7,862 nt of DNA from an uncultured Bacteroidota bacterium. GTDB taxonomy: Bacteria > Bacteroidota > Bacteroidia > Chitinophagales > Saprospiraceae. The notes beneath the pieces were generated by a model that ran no database searches, was not told the DNA's origin, and saw nothing but the letters and a program-made list of their open reading frames with translations. The first letter of the stretch is position 1. Each line of letters opens with the position of its first letter. Shown here piece after piece: positions 5,467 to 7,862 of this stretch. The position numbers and the translations under genes are program-made. The DNA lies in contig CALEYM010000837.1 in NCBI GenBank assembly GCA_937926185.1, positions 1 through 7,862 of the forward strand. Reading direction: 5' to 3'.

Positions 5467-6463
5467 AGTCCAGTGTCCGGATCGGATAAGGAATAACGAT
5501 ACCTTCCTCCCTGAAGCGCCGGTGGAGGGCTTTGATGAGTAAATGTTGCATGAGAAACTGGTCGGCGTATTCCTTTACGCGAAAAACGACGGCCATGTTG
5601 ATGGCCGAGTCGCCGAATTGATTGAAGCGCACCACCGGGGCCGGCTTGGTGACACCTCCCGGAAATTCTTTGGCTATGGTCATGGCCGTTTCCAGCGCTA
5701 CCTGTTCCACCTTTTCCAGGTCGCTGTCGTAATGTACGCCCACTTCCACACGGGAACTCACTTCTTTGGCAGGCAGGTAGGCGTTGGTTACGATAGAGGA
5801 GGCTAATTTTCCATTTGGAATAATCACCATCATGTTCGGCAGCGTACGAATGGTAGTATTTCTCCAGGTAATATCGCTGATATAGCCTTCCTGGCCGCCT
5901 TCCAGGCGTACAAACTGTCCTGGTCGAATTTTCCGGGAAGCGATGATCTGAATACCCGCGAACAGGTTGGCCAGGGTATCCTGCAAGGCAAGCGCGACGG
6001 CCAGGCCACCCACCCCAAGGGCGGTTAGCACGGGCGTCACCGAAATGCCGGCGGTTTGCATAATAACCAGTATTCCGATCAGATATACAACGATGCGCGC
6101 CACGTGCTGCACCAGGGAAGTCGCCGGGAAGTCGCCGGAAATGCCGGCGGTGTGGTGATGAACATAGCGCCCGGCAAGACGCCCGACAAATATGGTGGCC
6201 ACCAGCAAGGCACAGATTTTCCAGGTAAAAACCGCCTCGTTTTGCCATTCCGGGGGTAACAATTGGTAACGCAGCGCGATGCCCAGCCCGCTTGCCAAAC
6301 CCATCCACCGGCCCAGGCCGGGCAGCGATTTTCTAAGAACATTGGCAGGTTCCAGGTTGCGCAAAAAAAAGTATTCAAGCATCCAGCCGGCAAGCCAACC
6401 GGCCACCAGAAGGGACAAACTCCATAAAATGGCGGACGCGTTTTCGGTTAAAAACTCCATCAT
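5438..6463 (-). CDS. MscS-family small-conductance mechanosensitive channel
   Basis: MscS channels open under membrane tension and let solutes out during hypo-osmotic shock. The protein has 341 residues. Membrane segments lie at about 10-33, 78-98 and 118-138. The pore-lining helix lies at about 144-175, with the small-residue pattern ALGVGGLAVALALQDTLANL, typical of MscS TM3. The beta domain follows (176-235) with RPGQFVRLEGGQEGYI, NTTIRTLPNMMVIIPNGKL and SSIVTN. The alpha/beta domain (236-330) ends in EEGIVIPYPIRTLDF. It is slightly longer than E. coli MscS (286 residues) because of an added N-terminal membrane region. Two ATG codons stand side by side (6463 and 6460), and either could be the start. 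An A-rich stretch (GTAAAAT) precedes them, with no Shine-Dalgarno. The last nine codons overlap the convergent hydroxylase gene. Confidence 0.95.
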   Translation of the reverse strand: MMEFLTENASAILWSLSLLVAGWLAGWMLEYFFLRNLEPANVLRKSLPGLGRWMGLASGLGIALRYQLLPPEWQNEAVFTWKICALLVATIFVGRLAGRYVHHHTAGISGDFPATSLVQHVARIVVYLIGILVIMQTAGISVTPVLTALGVGGLAVALALQDTLANLFAGIQIIASRKIRPGQFVRLEGGQEGYISDITWRNTTIRTLPNMMVIIPNGKLASSIVTNAYLPAKEVSSRVEVGVHYDSDLEKVEQVALETAMTIAKEFPGGVTKPAPVVRFNQFGDSAINMAVVFRVKEYADQFLMQHLLIKALHRRFREEGIVIPYPIRTLDFSGAAMPAN

Positions 6464-6635
6464 ATTTTACGTGTTGGTTCGGGGATACAACACGAAGCGG
6501 GGGGAAGTGTTCTGCTGTGCCACTGGCTTCTCTGGATTTCATAGCCGGTTTCTCTGTCTGTTTTTACCGGCATCGCGGGGCCAAAAGATATAATTGCACT
6601 TAACTTGCCCTTTTTTTGAATTGACTCGATCCAGC
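6464..6635. other. Divergent intergenic region between channel and epimerase genes
   Basis: These 172 bases should hold both divergent promoters. No RNA gene, repeat or terminator was recognised. For the epimerase side see the TATAATTG element. For the channel side nothing close to TAnnTTTG lies within 60 bases of its start. Confidence 0.5.
6589..6596 (+). promoter_or_regulatory. Candidate promoter element for the epimerase gene
   Basis: TATAATTG (6589-6596) is one base off TAnnTTTG and also contains a perfect TATAAT. A T-rich stretch TTTTTACC (6561-6568) lies 20 bases upstream, a plausible -33 position. The element is 39 bases before the ATG at 6636. It overlaps the alternative TTG start at 6594, which argues against that start. 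Confidence 0.35.
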
Positions 6636-7814
6636 ATGAAAGCGTCCCGTCTTGCCGCCTACCGCCACGACCTGAAACAGGAACTCGGCCACATCCTCGA
6701 CTGGTGGGCCAAATACGCGCCCGACCCCGAACACGGCGGTTTTCATGGCCGGATTGATAACTTTAATCAACCGGATGTTGCTGCGCCCAGGGGCGTGGTG
6801 CTCAACAGCCGCATCCTCTGGGCCTTCTCCGCCGCCGCGCGTACACAACCCGACGATAACAGGCTGACCATGGCCGCTTACAGCTTCGATTACCTCCGAA
6901 AACACTTTATCGACCCTGAATACGGCGGCGTCTACTGGTCGGTTGCGCCCGACGGCAGCCCGCTGAACACCCGGAAACAGATTTACGGCCTGGCATTTGC
7001 CTTGTACGGCTTCGCCGAATACTACCGCGCCGGCGGACCGAAGGAAGCCCTCGACGAAGCCATTGCCCTGTTCCACTGGATTGAAAAATACAGCTTCGAC
7101 GGCGTGCGCGGCGGTTACCTCGAAGCCTTTGCCCGCGACGGCGCGCCCCTCTCCGACCTCCGCCTTTCGGCCCGCGACCGCAACGATCCCAAAACCATGA
7201 ACACCCATCTGCATATACTCGAAGCGTACACCAACCTGTACCGCGTGTGGCAGCACCCCCACCTGGCGCAACAACTGCGGCGCCTGATCCAGGTATTTTG
7301 GGACTATATCGTAAACCCTCTTTCCGGACATCTCTGCCTGTTTTTCGATACCGGCTGGGCGCCGCAATCCGAGATCATTTCTTATGGCCACGACATCGAG
7401 GCAGCCTGGCTCCTGCCCGAAGCGGCGGAAGCCCTGGGCGATAGCGCGCTGATCCAAAAATGTCGCGAACTCGCCGTCATCATGGCCATTGCCGCGGCCC
7501 GCGGGCTCGACGAAACCAACGGCGGTCTGTGGTTTGAAAACCATATTTCTGAAAAACACTGGTGGGTGCAGGCCGAAGCCATGGTAGGCTTCCTGAACGC
7601 CTGGCAAATCAGCGGCGAGGAACATTTTTTGGAAAAATCAATGAATTGCTGGCATTTTACCCGGCAACACCTGCTCGATCGCGCCAACGGCGAATGGTAT
7701 TGGGGCGTGGATGCCGAACGCCGCGTCATGCCCGGCGAGGATAAAGCCGGGTTCTGGAAATGCCCCTATCACAACAGCCGGGCGTGTATGGAAGTGATTG
7801 AGCGTTTACATTGA
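6636..7814 (+). CDS. AGE-family sugar epimerase, probable cellobiose 2-epimerase
   Basis: The AGE family (N-acylglucosamine 2-epimerase fold, alpha6/alpha6 barrel) includes renin-binding-type epimerases, aldose-ketose isomerases and cellobiose 2-epimerase. The last converts the reducing-end glucose of beta-1,4 disaccharides to mannose. The protein has 392 residues, the usual length, and no signal peptide, so it is cytoplasmic. Diagnostic blocks are LNSRILWAFS (56-65), KTMNTHLHILEAYTNLYRVW (186-205), SYGHDIEAAWLL (249-260), HWWVQAEAMVGF (308-319) and AGFWKCPYHNSRACMEV (371-387). R59, N189, H193, H252 and E255 sit at a constant offset of 7 from the active-site residues I recall for Rhodothermus marinus cellobiose 2-epimerase (R66, N196, H200, H259, E262). 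W374 and H379 are offset by 11 (W385, H390). This favours cellobiose 2-epimerase over the N-acetylglucosamine enzyme. No mannan-use gene such as a mannosylglucose phosphorylase lies beside it. An in-frame TTG at 6594 would add 14 residues. The ATG at 6636 is preferred because it starts at the family's first helix. Confidence 0.9.
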   Translation: MKASRLAAYRHDLKQELGHILDWWAKYAPDPEHGGFHGRIDNFNQPDVAAPRGVVLNSRILWAFSAAARTQPDDNRLTMAAYSFDYLRKHFIDPEYGGVYWSVAPDGSPLNTRKQIYGLAFALYGFAEYYRAGGPKEALDEAIALFHWIEKYSFDGVRGGYLEAFARDGAPLSDLRLSARDRNDPKTMNTHLHILEAYTNLYRVWQHPHLAQQLRRLIQVFWDYIVNPLSGHLCLFFDTGWAPQSEIISYGHDIEAAWLLPEAAEALGDSALIQKCRELAVIMAIAAARGLDETNGGLWFENHISEKHWWVQAEAMVGFLNAWQISGEEHFLEKSMNCWHFTRQHLLDRANGEWYWGVDAERRVMPGEDKAGFWKCPYHNSRACMEVIERLH

Positions 7815-7844
7815 GTGATTGAGTGATTGAGTGATTGAGTGATT
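7813..7844. repeat. Tandem repeat, four perfect copies of GAGTGATT
   Basis: Four identical 8-bp units follow each other without spacers. The first two bases of the array complete the TGA stop codon of the epimerase gene (7812-7814). Because the first unit supplies the stop, changes in copy number would not alter the protein. The unit differs from the repeat at 2086-2190. Sequence after it (7845-7862) is too short to judge. Confidence 0.9.
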
Positions 7845-7862
7845 ATTTCATACGCCGCCTAC

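Noticed and set aside
5358..6308. Minus-strand frame of 316 codons in another phase
   Set aside because: It is a shadow of the MscS gene, full of Arg/Gly/Pro, without domain motifs.
6600..7625. Minus-strand frame of 341 codons
   Set aside because: It is antisense to the epimerase gene, whose active-site motifs are clear. It arises from high GC at third codon positions.

Overview
The window looks like a piece of a Bacteroidota chromosome, possibly of a Saprospiraceae/Lewinella-like lineage (inference). The signs are starts without Shine-Dalgarno sequences, one exact TAnnTTTG promoter element, a lipoprotein signal, and intergenic space filled with short tandem repeats. No rRNA, tRNA, CRISPR array or defence cassette was seen.

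Left part (1-2332). A complete group II intron lies on the minus strand, about 56-1979. It encodes one intact reverse transcriptase/maturase without an endonuclease domain. The RNA ends can be read: a GTGTG 5' end, and a domain V hairpin plus a domain VI with a bulged branch-point A just before the 3' end. The intron sits directly behind a small GC hairpin with an AT-rich tail. A diverged second copy of that hairpin module lies in the 3' flank, and its stem differs by two compensatory base pairs. The intron therefore probably landed in an interspersed repeat. Beyond the 5' flank is an array of eleven 9-10 bp units (2086-2190), then AT-rich DNA without a gene.

Right part (2333-7862). Five genes follow in strictly alternating orientation: a secreted GH25 lysozyme (+), a lipoprotein of unknown function (-), an alkylglycerol-monooxygenase-like member of the fatty acid hydroxylase/sterol desaturase family (+), an MscS-family mechanosensitive channel (-), and an AGE-family epimerase that is most likely a cellobiose 2-epimerase (+). 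The two convergent pairs are packed tightly, with a 2-base gap in one and a 29-base overlap in the other. The two divergent pairs are separated by short promoter regions of 69 and 172 bases. An 8-bp tandem repeat starts within the last stop codon.

The genes do not form an operon. The lysozyme, lipoprotein, membrane hydroxylase and channel all act at or near the cell envelope, but nothing ties them into one pathway. I do not see a new multigene system. The most unusual points are the covarying hairpin modules flanking the intron, the AGMO-like enzyme, and the two repeat arrays.
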